DNA of 64,000 nucleotides from Chelatococcus sp. HY11 (GCF_018398335.1 NZ_JAHBRX010000002.1:1674001-1738000); one strand, 5' to 3'; shown: positions 34,817 through 44,234, numbered from the stretch's first letter. The notes: generated by a model not told the origin, from the letters alone. A program made the numbers and translations.

Positions 34817-35518
34817 ATGATGTTGCGTCTCGAAAACTTGCTCGTCGGCTCCGTTCGCCCACTCGGGCAGACGGAGACGCCGAGCGGCATCGACAAGCAC
34901 CCGGTAGACGGTCCGCTTCGGCTGGGCTTCGAGGGGTTCGAGGGCGACGCGCAGGGTGATCGACGGCATCACGGCGGGCCGGACAAGGCCGTTCACCATT
35001 ATCCCTTCGAGCACTACGGGGCTTGGCGTGCGGAGATCGGGAACAAAGCTCTTCTCGCCCAACCCGGCGCCTTCGGGGAGAATCTCTCGATCGCGGGTCT
35101 CGATGAGGCCGCGGTGGCAATTGGAGATGTCTTCCGGCTGGGCAGCGCCGTGGTCGAGGTGACGCAGGGACGCCAGCCTTGCTGGAAGCTTAATATCCGC
35201 TTCGGCATCGATGACATGGCGTCGCGTGTGCAAACGAGCGGCAGGACCGGCTGGTACTATCGGGTCATAGAGACGGGACTCGTCGGACCGGGCGACAGCC
35301 TGACCCTGCTTGATCGTCACGTGCCGGAGTGGACCATAAGGCGGCTTTGGCGGCTGCTCTATGTCACGCCGCTCGATTATGCGGAACTGACCGCGATGGC
35401 CGATCTGCCGGGTCTGCCGGAAAGCTGGCGTCGGCTTGCCGAGCGTCGGCTCTCAACCCGTGTGGTGGAGGATTGGACTTCGCGTCTCTTCGGGGTGACG
35501 CCTGCCCCGGCGGGATGA
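34817..35518 (+). CDS. MOSC-domain protein, YiiM-like
   Basis: 233 residues. The MOSC domain contains GDAQGDRRHHGGPDKAVHHYP (about residues 43-63), PGAFGENL and the conserved cysteine Cys122 (QGRQPCWKL). The C-terminal helical part matches the three-alpha domain of YiiM. Such proteins bind the molybdenum cofactor and reduce N-hydroxylated compounds. Its position opposite the molybdenum hydroxylase operon suggests a link to the same substrate or cofactor, but housekeeping detoxification is equally possible. ATG codons at 34817 and 34820 are both usable. Confidence 0.88.
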   Translation: MMLRLENLLVGSVRPLGQTETPSGIDKHPVDGPLRLGFEGFEGDAQGDRRHHGGPDKAVHHYPFEHYGAWRAEIGNKALLAQPGAFGENLSIAGLDEAAVAIGDVFRLGSAVVEVTQGRQPCWKLNIRFGIDDMASRVQTSGRTGWYYRVIETGLVGPGDSLTLLDRHVPEWTIRRLWRLLYVTPLDYAELTAMADLPGLPESWRRLAERRLSTRVVEDWTSRLFGVTPAPAG

Positions 35519-35573
35519 CGCAGCGGGCGACCTTGGGGCCTCGCACTTGCCGCGCGGCACGCGTGACAACACG

Positions 35574-35601
35574 GGGCGCGGCGGTCTCGACAGCCGCGCC
35601 C
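35574..35601. terminator. GC-rich hairpin between convergent genes
   Basis: Nine-bp perfect arms 35574-35582 and 35593-35601 with a 10-base loop lie between the MOSC stop (35518) and the acxC stop (35613, minus). Neither side carries a T run, so it is a possible bidirectional transcript end, not a canonical terminator. Confidence 0.45.
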
Positions 35602-35612
35602 ACGTGAAAATT

Positions 35613-36122
35613 CTACGCCGCCTCGGCGCGTTCGGGGACCGGCAGACCGAGCCAATCCTTGTAGAAGGTGTCGATATCAGGCTCGAAGTCGCGGATCACC
35701 GGATACCAGGGGGTCGGCGCCTCGACATCATGCAGCGTGCCGCATTCGGGGCAGTAATACTCACGCAGCACCTGCCAGGATGAGGTCGGGGCCATCAGCC
35801 GCGGATAGATCTGTTCCATCTTTTCCGGTGTGTCGCGGACATGGATGCGCGCATGCAGCTTCCAGTTCTCACGCCAATCGCAGAAATCATGGCCGCATTC
35901 GCAGCGGACCTTCCATTGCTTGGTCGTCTTGAGCTGGACGATATAGAGCTTCGGCCCCAGCGGCAGGACGATGCGGTCGTCCCAGGGCATGCGTTCCTGC
36001 AGGATCTCGATATAGGTGGCGAAGCGCTCCGGATCCTTCGGCGTGGAAAGCATCTGGTGGAGCGTGTCGTGATCGATCTTGCCGTCGACGAGATCGGCGA
36101 TCTTGGCGCGGGTATAGGCCAT
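35613..36122 (-). CDS. acxC: Acetone carboxylase gamma subunit
   Basis: 169 residues, the small subunit of the ATP-dependent acetone carboxylase that converts acetone and bicarbonate to acetoacetate; the Xanthobacter protein is similar in length. Cysteines Cys74, Cys76, Cys81 and Cys124, Cys127 (CECGHDFC and YCPECG) give a zinc-ribbon-like pattern characteristic of the gamma subunit. A GAGGAA site precedes the ATG, which lies 72 bases after the acxB stop. It is the last gene of the acxABC operon. Confidence 0.92.
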   Translation of the reverse strand: MAYTRAKIADLVDGKIDHDTLHQMLSTPKDPERFATYIEILQERMPWDDRIVLPLGPKLYIVQLKTTKQWKVRCECGHDFCDWRENWKLHARIHVRDTPEKMEQIYPRLMAPTSSWQVLREYYCPECGTLHDVEAPTPWYPVIRDFEPDIDTFYKDWLGLPVPERAEAA

Positions 36123-36194
36123 GGCTGTTTCCTCGGATTGTCATTGATTGTCGCGGGCGCGCCGGGCCGGCGGCAAGCCGGCCCGGAAACGGGA

Positions 36195-38525
36195 TCATTC
36201 CTCGACGAACTGCACGGTCTTCACGTCCGGCAATTCGGAGACGTCCATGGAGTAGTGCGAGCCATAGTGGGGAATGCCGATCTCCTCCTCGGTCAGGCTC
36301 CAGCTGGTCGGCAGGTTCCAGAAGGCGCGGAAGTCCTTCTCGAAGCGCGGGCCGAGCTTGAACGAAGCCGCGAACATCTGTTGCACCTGGGTGCCGGCAT
36401 CCTTGGCCAGGATCTTCTCGCGCTCGCCCTTCAGCCATTCGCCGGTCGGGACAGACGTGGCGATGCGTTCCTTGCGGATCGCCTTGCGCCGCTTGTCGGT
36501 CGCGGTGGTATCGAGCGCGAAGCTGCCGTCGGCGCCCTTCTTCGTTACCACCCCATACACCTGAGCGGCGAAGCGCTCGAGCAGGTAACCACCGTTGAGA
36601 TCGTCGACAACGCTCTGGGGCTCGCGGTCGATCGGATCGCCGAAGCCCGGCCCGCCGCGCATATAGTTGAGATAGAGATCGTAATCGGCGAACATTTCCT
36701 CCGTTGTAATCGCCTGCTTGTCGCGCTTGATCACCGCGCCCTTGATCAGGTCGTCCCAGACAGGGTTCTGCGGATCGGTGTCCCCGCCGAGGGGCAGGGG
36801 CTTGCCCTGTTCGATAAGGTCTTTCAACCCGGTATTATGCGCGGCAAAGCGATAGCCGGAGGCTGCGGGGTAGCCACCCATCAACCCCCAATCCGACGAG
36901 ATATGACCATTGCCCATGAAGAACATGGTCCAGTCCTTGGCGCTCCAGACCAGACGCAGGCTCTCGAAGCCGCAGCCCCCGCGATACTTGCCGGCACCGC
37001 CCGAGGAGGCCTTGATCTGGCGGCCGAGATAGACCAGCGGCTCGGCCAGTTCCCAGATCTCCATATCGCCCATGTCGCCTTCCGGGTTCCAGATCGCAGC
37101 GGCATGGCTGAGGCCATCGCCGACAGCGGTCGCCCCGGTGCCGTTGGCGGCGCATTCGAACGAGTTCACGGCGTGGATCTCGTCATACTGGTTGAAGCCG
37201 CCACCCTGGAGCCAGTTCGAGGTATTGGCATTGCCGGCGTTGACCTCCTCCAGATAACCGCGCCCGAAATAGGAGCGCGACAACCCGCGCCACAGCGCCG
37301 TCCAGGCCGAGACCAGGAAGTGCCAGGAATAGGAGAAGGCAACGCGCCGATCGTCCGGATTCATCCAGGTGCCCTTGGGCAGGCGGAATTCCGTACCGTA
37401 GGCCGCGCCATCGTTGATCATCTCGGAAGGGATCAGCGTCTGGGTCATCATCACCCAGATGCCAGAGGTGAATGAGACCTGATGGGCGTTGTAGGTATGC
37501 CAGCCCCACCGACTCGCTCCCTCGAAATCGAGGCGCCACGTGCCATCGCCCCGGATGGTGATCTCGGACGGGGCATGCATGATCGTGTCGAGCTTCGCGA
37601 AATCGGACGGAACCCGGACGTCCTCATGGGCATAAGGCACGTCGACGAAGCCGACCTGACGGTATTTGCCAGGAATGGTCATCGCTTTGATGCGGTTCTG
37701 CAATCCGAGCCGTCCATGCTCGACCGCCTCGTAGGCGAATTTCCAGTAGGCGTCGATGCCCTCCTCAGAGATCACTTCCTCGACCAGCTTGCGGATCATG
37801 TGGCAGCCGGCGATACGGGTGCGTTCGTCGAGCATCCAGTAGCGCGTGGTGCGCACCATGCGCTGGCTCTCGTGCAACCAGTCGCGGAACAGGGTGTCGT
37901 TCTCGCCCACCTTGCGGCAGGTGATGGAATAGCCGTCGCCGAAGCGCTGTACCTGGCCCGTCGCCATGGAGCCCGGACCAACCGCACCGGTATCGATGAC
38001 GTGGGTGACGCCGCCGACCCAGCCGATCAGCTCGCCGTCCCAGAAGATCGGGACGATGGTGTGGATGTCGCAGGGATGGACGTTTCCGATGAGGGAATCG
38101 TTGTTGCAGAAAATATCCTTGTCCCTGACTCCGGGATTACTCTCCCAGCCGTTCTCGATCATGTATTTGATCGCGGCGCCCATGGTGCCGACATGGATGA
38201 TGATGCCCGTCGACGTCAGAATGCTGTCGCCCGCCGCGTTATAGAGGGTGAAACAGAGTTCACCCTCCTGCTCGACGATCGGCGAGGCGGCGATCTTCTT
38301 GGCCGTCTCGCGGGCGTCGACCACGCCGGCCCTGAGGCGCGAGAACAGTTTGTTGTAGAGGATGGGCTGGCTGTCGCGCAGCTCCATCGTCTCGAGGCCC
38401 GCGTAGTGTTTCGTCCGCTTCGTCGCCTCCATCAGGCGGTCGCGGTGCTCCTTGAGTGTTTCGCCGCCGCGCACGATGCCGCGCGTCGTAGAGGCGAGGT
38501 CTTTCTCTCGAACATTGACGTTCAT
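36195..38525 (-). CDS. acxB: Acetone carboxylase alpha subunit (HyuB-like)
   Basis: From the ATG at 38525, preceded by a GGAGGA site, the protein has 776 residues, the length I recall for Xanthobacter AcxB. It belongs to the hydantoinase B/oxoprolinase family, with the SLIGNVHPCDIHTIVPIFWDGELIGWVGG stretch near residue 170. In the enzyme this subunit carries the metal site for carboxylation of the enol phosphate of acetone. The upstream 14-residue extension of the open frame is not needed. Confidence 0.93.
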   Translation of the reverse strand: MNVNVREKDLASTTRGIVRGGETLKEHRDRLMEATKRTKHYAGLETMELRDSQPILYNKLFSRLRAGVVDARETAKKIAASPIVEQEGELCFTLYNAAGDSILTSTGIIIHVGTMGAAIKYMIENGWESNPGVRDKDIFCNNDSLIGNVHPCDIHTIVPIFWDGELIGWVGGVTHVIDTGAVGPGSMATGQVQRFGDGYSITCRKVGENDTLFRDWLHESQRMVRTTRYWMLDERTRIAGCHMIRKLVEEVISEEGIDAYWKFAYEAVEHGRLGLQNRIKAMTIPGKYRQVGFVDVPYAHEDVRVPSDFAKLDTIMHAPSEITIRGDGTWRLDFEGASRWGWHTYNAHQVSFTSGIWVMMTQTLIPSEMINDGAAYGTEFRLPKGTWMNPDDRRVAFSYSWHFLVSAWTALWRGLSRSYFGRGYLEEVNAGNANTSNWLQGGGFNQYDEIHAVNSFECAANGTGATAVGDGLSHAAAIWNPEGDMGDMEIWELAEPLVYLGRQIKASSGGAGKYRGGCGFESLRLVWSAKDWTMFFMGNGHISSDWGLMGGYPAASGYRFAAHNTGLKDLIEQGKPLPLGGDTDPQNPVWDDLIKGAVIKRDKQAITTEEMFADYDLYLNYMRGGPGFGDPIDREPQSVVDDLNGGYLLERFAAQVYGVVTKKGADGSFALDTTATDKRRKAIRKERIATSVPTGEWLKGEREKILAKDAGTQVQQMFAASFKLGPRFEKDFRAFWNLPTSWSLTEEEIGIPHYGSHYSMDVSELPDVKTVQFVEE

Positions 38526-38563
38526 GACTGTATTCCTCCGGATATTGTAGGTGCTGGCCCGTG

Positions 38564-40717
38564 TCACACTTCCTTGAGGTGGAAGAGGCGGTGCCCGTCG
38601 AGGAAGGTCTCGAAGCCGTCGGGAACGACGAAGGTTGTCGCGTCGGATTCGATGATCGCAGGGCCGATGACGCGGTTGCCCGGACGCAGGGATTCCATCC
38701 TGTAGAGCTGGGCATCGACCCAGCGCTTTTTGCGGTAGAACTTGCGTGTGCCGAGTTTCGCGTCTTCAGGCGGCGTCTCGCCTTCGAGCGGCTCCTTCGG
38801 GATCTTTGGCTTCGGGATCGGCACCGCGCCACGCATGATCGCACCGGTCACCGAATAGCCCAGTTCCGGCGAGCGGGCTGACGCCGCATAGACGCGGCCG
38901 TAGGTGGTGTTGAACGCGTCCTGGAGTTGCTCCCAATCATCGGCCGTGCCGGCAGAGCCGAGCGGTGATTCGATCTCGAGGTCGTTGAGCTGGCCGCGGT
39001 ACTGCATGCGGTAGCCGGGCGTCAGCGTCACCTGGTCGGGTTCGTAGCCGTTGAGTTTGAACTCCTCCAGCACGTTGCGGGTGAGTTCCTCCCAAGCGGC
39101 CTGCAGCGTCTGTGCCGCTGCCACGCGCTGGTCATCGGGAGCATCCGGCGCGAGGTTGATGTCGAGTGACTTGTCGTAGCGGTATTCGAAATCAGCGGCC
39201 GCGCAGCCGAAGGCCGAGAATCCGGCCGCCCAGGCCGGCACGATCACGTCTTCGAAGCCGAGCCCCTCAGTATAGCCATAGGTGTGAACCGGCCCGGCCC
39301 CACCATAGGAAAAGCAAACGAAACTCTGCGGCGAGTAGCCCTTGCCGGAAATCATCGAGCGCAGATAATCGCGCAGGTCAGAGTCGAGCAGCTCGATGAC
39401 GCCGGCCGCCGCATCCTCTACGGAGAGGCCGAGCGGATCGGCAAGTTGCACCTTGATCGCATCGACCGAGCGCTGCCGGTCGAGCTTGACCGCGCCGCCG
39501 AGGAAGTTGTCCGGGTTGAGATAGCCAAGTACCATGTGGCAGTCGGAGATCGTCACCGTCTCGATGCCGCTCTCCTTCCAGCAGACGCCGACCCGGTAAC
39601 CGGCTGAATCCGGGCCGAGCTTGATGGCCTTGGTGTAGGGATCGAGCCGGATGAAGGATCCTGCGCCGGCGCCAACCGAGTCCATCGCGACAAGCGGGAG
39701 CGACAGCACGAGCCGCGCCATGTCAGGATCGTTCCGGATGGTCAGCTCGCCCTGCGTGATCAGCGCCACGTCGAAGGATGTGCCGCCGATATCGGAGCAG
39801 GCGATGTTGCTGTAGCCAAGTACCTCGCCGAGATATTTGGCGCCGATGACGCCGCCGATCGGCCCGGAGACGATGGTGCGTGCGAGTTCCTTGGCTTTCC
39901 AGGAAATCGTGCCGCCATGGGTCGCCATCACCCGGAAGTCGAACTTGGTGCCGTGTTCCTTGAAGGCGTCGGAGATCTTCTTGAGGGTCTGACGAGACGG
40001 CTCGGCCGCATAACCTTCGAGAATAGTCGTATTGGTGCGGTGCGTTTCCTTGCGCACGGGATAGTAATCGGCCGAGGCGAACACCGGAATGGACTTGCCG
40101 CTCTTGGCGATTTCCTCTGTCACGATATCACGCACGCGGCGTTCGTGGTCAGGGTTCTTGTAGGAATGGAGCAGGCTGATGACGATGCCCTCGACATCGG
40201 CGGCGATGAGTTCACGCGCGGCCTCGCGGGCGGTTTCCTCCCGCAGCGGGATGACCACCGTGCCCGACATGTCCACGCGCTCGACGACCCCGCGCGTCAG
40301 GTTGCGCGGCACGAGCGGCGGATCATAGCGATGAGTGTTGAGGTGGATGCGGTCCTCGTAGGCATAGCCGAGATAGGCCTGGATCGCCCGGCCCATGCGA
40401 TGGAAGTCCTCCATGCCGCGGTTGACGATCAGGCCGCAACGCAGGCCCTTCCGTTGAACGACACGATTGAGCATCGCCGTGCCGGAATAGACCCCTGTCT
40501 GGAGTTGCTGCAGCGCCGCGTCGAGCGTCAGGCCCCAGGCACCGAGGCCGTCCTCACTCGAGGCGATCAGCCCTAGCGCCTCGTTCTGCGGGGTGCTCTG
40601 GGCCTTGCCGACGACGAAATCGCCATCGGAATCGACGAAGAAAGTGTCCGTCATGGTGCCGCCGGCATCAATGCCGAGCACCTGCACGCTTCTGTCGTTG
40701 GGGGTATGTATGTTCAT
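38564..40717 (-). CDS. acxA: Acetone carboxylase beta subunit (HyuA-like)
   Basis: The ATG at 40717 follows an AAGGAGGA site and gives 717 residues, matching the length I recall for AcxA. The ASKHA-type phosphate motif VLGIDAGGTMTDTFFVD (about residues 12-28) and the second phosphate region DIGGTSFDVALI near 320 identify a hydantoinase A family ATPase. It phosphorylates acetone and bicarbonate. It is the first gene of the operon, 43 bases or so downstream of the start expected from the sigma-54 promoter. Confidence 0.94.
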   Translation of the reverse strand: MNIHTPNDRSVQVLGIDAGGTMTDTFFVDSDGDFVVGKAQSTPQNEALGLIASSEDGLGAWGLTLDAALQQLQTGVYSGTAMLNRVVQRKGLRCGLIVNRGMEDFHRMGRAIQAYLGYAYEDRIHLNTHRYDPPLVPRNLTRGVVERVDMSGTVVIPLREETAREAARELIAADVEGIVISLLHSYKNPDHERRVRDIVTEEIAKSGKSIPVFASADYYPVRKETHRTNTTILEGYAAEPSRQTLKKISDAFKEHGTKFDFRVMATHGGTISWKAKELARTIVSGPIGGVIGAKYLGEVLGYSNIACSDIGGTSFDVALITQGELTIRNDPDMARLVLSLPLVAMDSVGAGAGSFIRLDPYTKAIKLGPDSAGYRVGVCWKESGIETVTISDCHMVLGYLNPDNFLGGAVKLDRQRSVDAIKVQLADPLGLSVEDAAAGVIELLDSDLRDYLRSMISGKGYSPQSFVCFSYGGAGPVHTYGYTEGLGFEDVIVPAWAAGFSAFGCAAADFEYRYDKSLDINLAPDAPDDQRVAAAQTLQAAWEELTRNVLEEFKLNGYEPDQVTLTPGYRMQYRGQLNDLEIESPLGSAGTADDWEQLQDAFNTTYGRVYAASARSPELGYSVTGAIMRGAVPIPKPKIPKEPLEGETPPEDAKLGTRKFYRKKRWVDAQLYRMESLRPGNRVIGPAIIESDATTFVVPDGFETFLDGHRLFHLKEV

Positions 40718-40770
40718 GAGCGTCCTCCTTCTGAGGGCCGGCCTCTGACGAGCCGGTAACCGGAAGGAGG

Positions 40771-40785
40771 GCAGGGAGCGTGCCA
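40771..40785 (-). promoter_or_regulatory. Sigma-54 (-24/-12) promoter of acxABC
   Basis: On the minus strand the sequence reads TGGCACG-CTCC-CTGC. This has the invariant GG and GC dinucleotides at the correct spacing and departs from the TGGCACG-N4-TTGC consensus by one base. It lies 54 bases before the acxA start. The adjacent activator carries the GAFTGA loop needed for sigma-54 promoters, so sequence and context agree. Confidence 0.88.
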
Positions 40786-40852
40786 ACGTCGACGCTAGGC
40801 GGCGATATCTGATTTTCCAGGTGCTTGCCGCACGTGCGAGAAAGAGCTTTCG

Positions 40853-40910
40853 CGTCCGCACATCGTCCGATCGTCGGACGCCGGACGGCTGGTTGTCCGG
40901 CGTCCGGACG
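40853..40910. promoter_or_regulatory. Cluster of CGTCCG/CGGACG repeats, candidate AcxR enhancer sites
   Basis: Within 58 bases the hexamer CGTCCG or its complement CGGACG occurs six times (40853, 40864, 40875, 40882, 40901 and 40905). Two dyads result: 7-bp arms at 40864-40870/40874-40880, and perfect 12-bp arms at 40875-40886/40895-40906. The cluster is roughly 80-140 bases upstream of the -12 element, the normal distance for an activator binding site. It may also end the acxR transcript, but no T run follows. Confidence 0.7.
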
Positions 40911-40915
40911 TAGGA

Positions 40916-42853
40916 TCAGTGTCCTTTCGGAGCGGCGGAGCGATATTCGGCGAGCCGCAGGTAGAGTGTGGAGCGGGCGATGCCGAGCCGCTTTGCCGCT
41001 TCGGTGAGATTGCCGCCGCAGGCTTCGACCTGGGCGAGGATGGCGGCGCGTTCAGCCGCGCGCAGATTGGCCTTCGACGCGGGCAGCGTTGCTGCGACAG
41101 GTGGCGCCGAATGGGCGACGGCAGCAGGGCCTTGCGCAAGCTCCAGAGGAAGATCCGGGAGTTCGAGGCGATCGTTCTCCGCCAGGGTGACCATGGCATC
41201 GACGACGTTGCGCAGCTCGCGGGCATTGCCCGGCCAGGGATGAGCGATAAGGTGCTCTAGCAACGCGGGCGCGAATGTCGGCGCGGGCTTGTTGAGCCGC
41301 TCCGCCGCCCTCGCCGCGAAGCTGCGCGCGAGGGTGGCGATGTCTTCCCGACGCTCTCGCAGAGGTGGAATGCGGAGCCGCGCCGCGGCGATGCGGTAGT
41401 AGAGGTCGCGGCGAAACCGACCGGCCTCGACCTCGGCGGAGAGGTCACGATTGGTCATCGACAGGATGCGGATGTCGACATGCCGCCCCACCGGATCGCC
41501 AATGCGATAAACGATCCCGTCCTCCAGCACGCGCAGCAGGTAGGATTGCAGATCGAGCGGCATCTCGCCGATTTCGTCAAGGCAAAGGACGCCACCGTCT
41601 GCCTGCTCGATCCTGCCGGCGCGACCATTCGTGTCGGCACCGGTGAAAGCACCCTTGGCATAGCCAAACAGCTCACTGGCAATCAGATCACGAGGCATGC
41701 CGCCGCAATTGAGCGGAACGAAAGGCCCGTCTGCGACCGGTCCGGAGCTCTTGATCGCGCGGGCGAACAACTCCTTGCCGACCCCGGTCTCGCCCTCGAT
41801 GAGAACGGGCAGGTTGTTGGCGCCGAGTTTGCGCGCCCGCATGCGCACTTCATCGATCGCCGCGCTCTCGCCCAGGATGCTGCCGAAGCCGATCACGGGC
41901 TCAACAGCCTCCTTGGGCTGGCTTGTCGGGGACCGGCCGCGTGGGCGATGCATTACGATGAGGCATCCGATCGCATCGCCTTCGCTCTGCACGATTTCCA
42001 GGCTCGCGTTCGGAAAGCGGCGTCGGCAGTTCTCCTCCCAGGTCTCCTGCCGCGCTGAACCGATGAACTGTCTCAATTCGCTTCTGAAGCCATCGGGATC
42101 CGCATCGAGGCGCCGCCGTGCGTTCTCGGCGGCGTGCACCACGAAGCCGCGCCTGTCGATGACGAGGATATCCTCGCTCAGCCATATGGCGCGCTTCGAG
42201 ACGAAACTGCGCAGAAGGAGTTCGTGCTCGGCCCGGGCCGCCTGGCCCAGCGTCGCCTCGATTTCCTGGCCGATCGACACGGCCAGCGCCAGGCTTTGCG
42301 GATTGAAATGCGCAAGGGGCCCGGAAATATCGACGACGCCGAGAATGTCCCCATCCAGCGGATGGCGGACGGGCGTGGCGGCACAAGTCCAGCGCTGCAC
42401 ATCCTCGCAGAAATGCGCTGCGCCGCGAATCTCGGTCGGCTTGCCATCGACCAATGCCGTGCCGATGGCATTCGTGCCGATCACCGCCTCCTCCCAACGC
42501 CCGCCGGTCTCCAGGTGATTGCGACGGCCGTTGTCGACAATGCGGGGATCACCAGCCGTTTCGACAATGAAGCCGCTGGCATCTGTCAGGATCATCATCG
42601 ACGAGGCTTCGGCAAGAAACAGGCCTGAACGGTTCAGCGCCGGTCGCGCGGCGGCGAGGAGGGCCGAGCTGCCCGAACGTCGTCGGTATATTTCAGGCTC
42701 CGTGGAAAGGGGCGCTTCGCGTCTTGATGCGTTGACGCCAAGGGCTCGCGAGCGCACCCAGGATGCGACAAGGTCAGGGGGCATCCCAGCGGGAGTTTCC
42801 CCCCTGCCGAGAAAGGTCTCCCACGCGTGACGCATTTCGCGCTGTCTGTGCAT
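40916..42853 (-). CDS. acxR: Sigma-54-dependent transcriptional activator of acetone carboxylase
   Basis: 645 residues of the AcoR/AcxR type. The N-terminal region to about residue 310 holds a GAF sensor part (EEAVIGTNAIGTALVDGKP). The AAA+ domain has Walker A GETGVGKE (354-361), the sigma-54-contacting loop GAFTGA (401-406) and Walker B VLCLDEIGE. The C-terminus is a Fis-type helix-turn-helix (EACGGNLTEAAKRLGIARS). The ATG follows a GGGAGGGA site. It ends 199 bases before the acxA start and is oriented the same way. Confidence 0.92.
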   Translation of the reverse strand: MHRQREMRHAWETFLGRGETPAGMPPDLVASWVRSRALGVNASRREAPLSTEPEIYRRRSGSSALLAAARPALNRSGLFLAEASSMMILTDASGFIVETAGDPRIVDNGRRNHLETGGRWEEAVIGTNAIGTALVDGKPTEIRGAAHFCEDVQRWTCAATPVRHPLDGDILGVVDISGPLAHFNPQSLALAVSIGQEIEATLGQAARAEHELLLRSFVSKRAIWLSEDILVIDRRGFVVHAAENARRRLDADPDGFRSELRQFIGSARQETWEENCRRRFPNASLEIVQSEGDAIGCLIVMHRPRGRSPTSQPKEAVEPVIGFGSILGESAAIDEVRMRARKLGANNLPVLIEGETGVGKELFARAIKSSGPVADGPFVPLNCGGMPRDLIASELFGYAKGAFTGADTNGRAGRIEQADGGVLCLDEIGEMPLDLQSYLLRVLEDGIVYRIGDPVGRHVDIRILSMTNRDLSAEVEAGRFRRDLYYRIAAARLRIPPLRERREDIATLARSFAARAAERLNKPAPTFAPALLEHLIAHPWPGNARELRNVVDAMVTLAENDRLELPDLPLELAQGPAAVAHSAPPVAATLPASKANLRAAERAAILAQVEACGGNLTEAAKRLGIARSTLYLRLAEYRSAAPKGH

Positions 42854-43250
42854 GCGTCCCTCCCGATCACCGATAACGGCTTAAACGCTGCTACGGACGA
42901 CCATTGCAGGCAGGCGGCATCACCGTGATCGGGAGCGGCTGGCGGCCAAGCCCGGATGGCAAAGCCGTCGCGGCAGGGAGCCAACCTCGCACAGGTCGCC
43001 TCCGCTTGCGTTCCCCCAAATCGTAGGCTTCTAAGGCCAACCTCGCTCGAACTATGCACAGGGCATCGGCATCCTGCAACCCGTCAGTCAGGCCGGGCTG
43101 CGTTGCGGGTGTTCCGTCAATGTGAGTGCGGTCAGGCGGCTGGCGCAGCATTGATCCCCATGCATGTTCGAGCTGCTGACGCGGCTTTGGCGTCTGGAGC
43201 TCAATGGCCATGCGACCCGCAGAATGCGCAGACTAGGAGTGGTGCTTATA
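42854..43250. other. Non-coding gap upstream of acxR
   Basis: 397 bases between the acxR start and the LysR-family stop. The small open frames here have no recognisable composition or ribosome sites. It must carry the acxR promoter; a single CGGACG hexamer at 42894-42899, the motif repeated upstream of acxA, is the only item I would point out. Confidence 0.6.
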
Positions 43251-44198
43251 TTATAGACCGTCGATGACGCTATCAGGCATGGGGCTTCCCGGCGGAGAAT
43301 AGACGTCCGGGTTGAGCACATCCTTCAGCACGTTCACGAAGGTCTGGGCCGCGAGCGAGAGCGGGCGGCGTTTCGGGATGATCATGCCGATCGAGACGGG
43401 AATGCGCGGCTCGAATTGGCGTATCACAATATGGTCCAGTTCGCCCGCGTCCCATACGGAGAAATGATCGACGAGCGCCACGCCGCGTCCGCGCTCCACC
43501 AAGCGGCGTATCAACTGGCTCTGGTTGGAAATCAGATAGTTGGACGGCCGCACACCCTCGGTGGAGAAGGAGCGGAAGATCGCCGCGCCAAAAGGCACGG
43601 AACGTGGATAGGTGACGAAGGGCTGCCCGGCCAGGTCGCTCGCCAGGATGATGCGGTGCTTGGCGAGTTCATGCGCCTTGGGCATGATGCACACCATCGA
43701 GGCCGTTTTCAGCGTCTGCGTCATCAGATCCGACTCGTGCTCGGGATGATGGACGAGGCCAAAGTCGTAGTTGCCGCGGCTGACATAGGTGTGGATCTTG
43801 TCGGAGTCGAGCAGGTCGACCTGCACCTGGATGCCCGGATACTGGCTGTTGAAGCGCTCCATCGCCATGGGGAGGAGCGCCGTGCTGAAGGCCGACAGAA
43901 TGCCGATATTGACATAGCCCTGCGCCATCGTGGTGAGGTCCAGCGACAGGTTCTCGAACAGGGTCAGCTCGTCCATCAATCGGGTGGCATGGGTGAAGAG
44001 AAGCTCCGCCTCGGGGGTCGGGCGCAGCCGTCCGGCGCGACGCTCGAACAGCCTGACGCCCGCAAAGTCTTCCAGCTGTTTGAGTGATTTGCTGGCGTTC
44101 GGCTGGGTCGTGTGGAGCGCCTGCGCGGCCTCCGTGACCGAGCCCGTCTTCATGAAGGCGGCGAGCGTGTCGAGATGGCGCAGCTTGATCCGGCGCAT
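43251..44198 (-). CDS. LysR-family transcriptional regulator
   Basis: 315 residues. The N-terminal helix-turn-helix (LRHLDTLAAFMKTGSVTEAAQALHTTQPNASKSLKQLE) is followed by an effector domain from about residue 92. It is divergent from the hydantoinase-deglycase operon, the standard arrangement for LysR activators. A dyad with T-N11-A spacing lies 22-36 bases upstream of its start. It probably activates that operon when the imported compound is present. Confidence 0.93.
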   Translation of the reverse strand: MRRIKLRHLDTLAAFMKTGSVTEAAQALHTTQPNASKSLKQLEDFAGVRLFERRAGRLRPTPEAELLFTHATRLMDELTLFENLSLDLTTMAQGYVNIGILSAFSTALLPMAMERFNSQYPGIQVQVDLLDSDKIHTYVSRGNYDFGLVHHPEHESDLMTQTLKTASMVCIMPKAHELAKHRIILASDLAGQPFVTYPRSVPFGAAIFRSFSTEGVRPSNYLISNQSQLIRRLVERGRGVALVDHFSVWDAGELDHIVIRQFEPRIPVSIGMIIPKRRPLSLAAQTFVNVLKDVLNPDVYSPPGSPMPDSVIDGL

Positions 44199-44219
44199 GC
44201 TTCGATAAGACTCCGGCGT

Positions 44220-44234
44220 ATTCCATTATGGAAT
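44220..44234. promoter_or_regulatory. LysR-type binding site (T-N11-A dyad)
   Basis: ATTCCA (44220-44225) and TGGAAT (44229-44234) form a perfect 6-bp dyad with a 3-base centre, containing T-N11-A (44221 to 44233), the LysR recognition pattern. It lies between the divergent LysR gene and the hyuA-like gene, 111 bases before the latter. Confidence 0.75.

Noticed and set aside
35841-37475. A 544-codon plus-strand open frame opposite acxB and acxC
   Set aside because: Antisense shadow; acxB and acxC match the known subunit lengths and motifs.
42891-43211. A 106-codon minus-strand open frame in the gap upstream of acxR
   Set aside because: No ribosome site, no recognisable pattern, and competing open frames of similar quality on both strands.
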